This document shows positions 63,579 to 64,000 of a stretch of 64,000 nucleotides of DNA, piece after piece. The notes beneath the pieces were generated by a model, which saw only the letters and a program-made list of their open reading frames with translations, was not told where the DNA came from and made no database searches. Source of the stretch: Psychrobacillus sp. FSL K6-2836 (lineage in GTDB: Bacteria; Bacillota; Bacilli; Bacillales_A; Planococcaceae); contig NZ_JBBOOM010000001.1 of NCBI RefSeq assembly GCF_038003085.1, positions 2,108,001 through 2,172,000 on the forward strand, given 5' to 3'. The translations under genes were made by a program, and so were the position numbers. The first letter of the stretch is position 1. Every line of letters starts with the position of its first letter.

Positions 63579-63607
63579 ATTCGTTACGTCGGTAACGAAT
63601 TTTTCTT
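63579..63607 (+). terminator. Terminator after tRNA-Ser
   Basis: A TTCGTTAC hairpin with GTCG loop followed by five T on the plus strand. Confidence 0.85.
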
Positions 63608-63629
63608 ACAATAACGTGTTCAGAATATT

Positions 63630-63663
63630 AAGAAGGTGGCGAATTCTGTTACCTTCTTTTTTT
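63630..63663 (+). terminator. Second terminator-like hairpin
   Basis: AAGAAGGT and ACCTTCTT arms with a 13-base loop and seven T, rightward. It may back up the tRNA-Ser terminator. Confidence 0.5.
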
Positions 63664-63685
63664 ATGCAAAAAAAGCAACTTATAT

Positions 63686-63720
63686 AAAAACCTCCTGTAA
63701 AAAATAACAGGAGGTTTTTG
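63686..63720 (-). terminator. Terminator after dck
   Basis: A perfect AAAACCTCCTGT hairpin with complement; T-rich on the leftward exit. Confidence 0.88.
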
Positions 63721-63721
63721 T

Positions 63722-64000
63722 TTATTTACGAATAATAGCAGTTTGTTCCATGAAATGACCAATACGTTCTAAGATCGCTTCCACATCATCTGGCTTTTCC
63801 AAAATATCGTAATCATTAATATTCAAACGAAGTACTGGGCAACCATTAAATGCGTCAATCCATCTTTCGTAGCGCCCATGCATTTCCTCCCAATAAGAGA
63901 TAGGTGTCTGCTGCTCCATGGGGCGACCTCTGTCATGAATTCGATCGATAATATCATCCATTGATCCTTCTAAATAAATCAGTAAGTTTGGATGCGGGAA
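63722..64000 (-). CDS. dck: Deoxyadenosine/deoxycytidine kinase, C-terminal part
   Basis: Salvage kinase for deoxynucleosides; only the last 92 codons are inside the window, and the frame is open through the right edge. The sequence FPHPNLLIYLEGS, then RIHDRGRPMEQQTP and YWEEMHGRYERWI, matches the B. subtilis Dck C-terminus (lid arginines in the RGR motif) rather than Dgk. In B. subtilis yaaH, yaaI and tadA lie between dck/dgk and the SRP RNA; none is present here. Confidence 0.92.
   Translation of the reverse strand, partial: FPHPNLLIYLEGSMDDIIDRIHDRGRPMEQQTPISYWEEMHGRYERWIDAFNGCPVLRLNINDYDILEKPDDVEAILERIGHFMEQTAIIRK

Overview
This window is the origin-proximal housekeeping segment of a low-GC, endospore-forming Firmicute. 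The gene order is the classic Bacillus subtilis block dck-dnaX-yaaK-recR-bofA-rrn-...-ftsH-pab/fol-lysS, shown here in reverse, so the origin lies beyond the right edge and almost all genes are on the minus strand, co-directional with replication. Protein divergence from B. subtilis, the 16S sequence and the intergenic repeat families suggest Planococcaceae (Psychrobacillus/Sporosarcina/Lysinibacillus-like). That placement is an inference. No phage, transposase, CRISPR array or obvious defence or metabolite cluster was found.

Layout from left to right. 1-361: leader and tandem promoters of an rRNA operon whose 16S gene lies just outside the left edge. 368-7818: lysS, dusB and a folate operon (pabB-pabA-pabC-folP-folB-folK-yazB). 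7979-15860: cysK, a membrane-anchored PpiC-type foldase, hslO, coaX, ftsH, hpt, tilS. 15861-21442: a repeat-rich gap, spoIIE, head-on tRNA-Met and tRNA-Glu genes, a DinB-family protein, a degenerate EAL (YkuI-like) protein and yabR. 21582-31600: divIC, yabQ, yabP, rlbA, yabN, yabM, spoVT, mfd, fin. 31643-38177: pth, ctc, prs, glmU, spoVG, ridA, purR, ispE. 38178-43409: a large repeat-bearing gap, sspF (a 57-codon SASP gene), veg, rsmA, rnmV, a 3D/G5-domain protein, tatD. 43685-53525: metG, abrB (head-on), rsmI, yazA, trmN6, yabA, ricT, holB, yaaR, darA, tmk, and a PLP decarboxylase of the Orn/Lys/Arg family. 53690-59535: an rRNA operon (16S-23S-5S) followed by two truncated 5S copies, each with its own terminator. 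59554-64000: bofA, yaaL, recR, ebfC, dnaX, the SRP RNA, a head-on tRNA-Ser, and the 3' part of dck.

The genes fall into replication and repair (dnaX, holB, recR, yabA, mfd), translation and RNA maturation (rRNA, lysS, metG, rsmA, rsmI, trmN6, tilS, rnmV, pth), precursor supply (folate, PRPP, UDP-GlcNAc, isoprenoid, CoA, cysteine) and sporulation control (spoIIE, fin, spoVT, spoVG, bofA, yabP, yabQ, sspF, abrB, ricT). Promoter sequences readable by eye fit this programme: sigma-H before spoVG, sigma-E before yabPQ, sigma-G before spoVT, a sigma-F-like site before fin, sigma-B before ctc, and tandem Spo0A boxes at abrB.

The most unusual items are non-coding: tandem decayed 5S units behind the rRNA operon, two families of dispersed structured repeats (one a composite of two conserved end modules around variable centres), and a YkuI-like EAL protein that has lost two expected metal-ligand positions. 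I did not find a convincing new multi-gene system; this is mainly a conserved core region.
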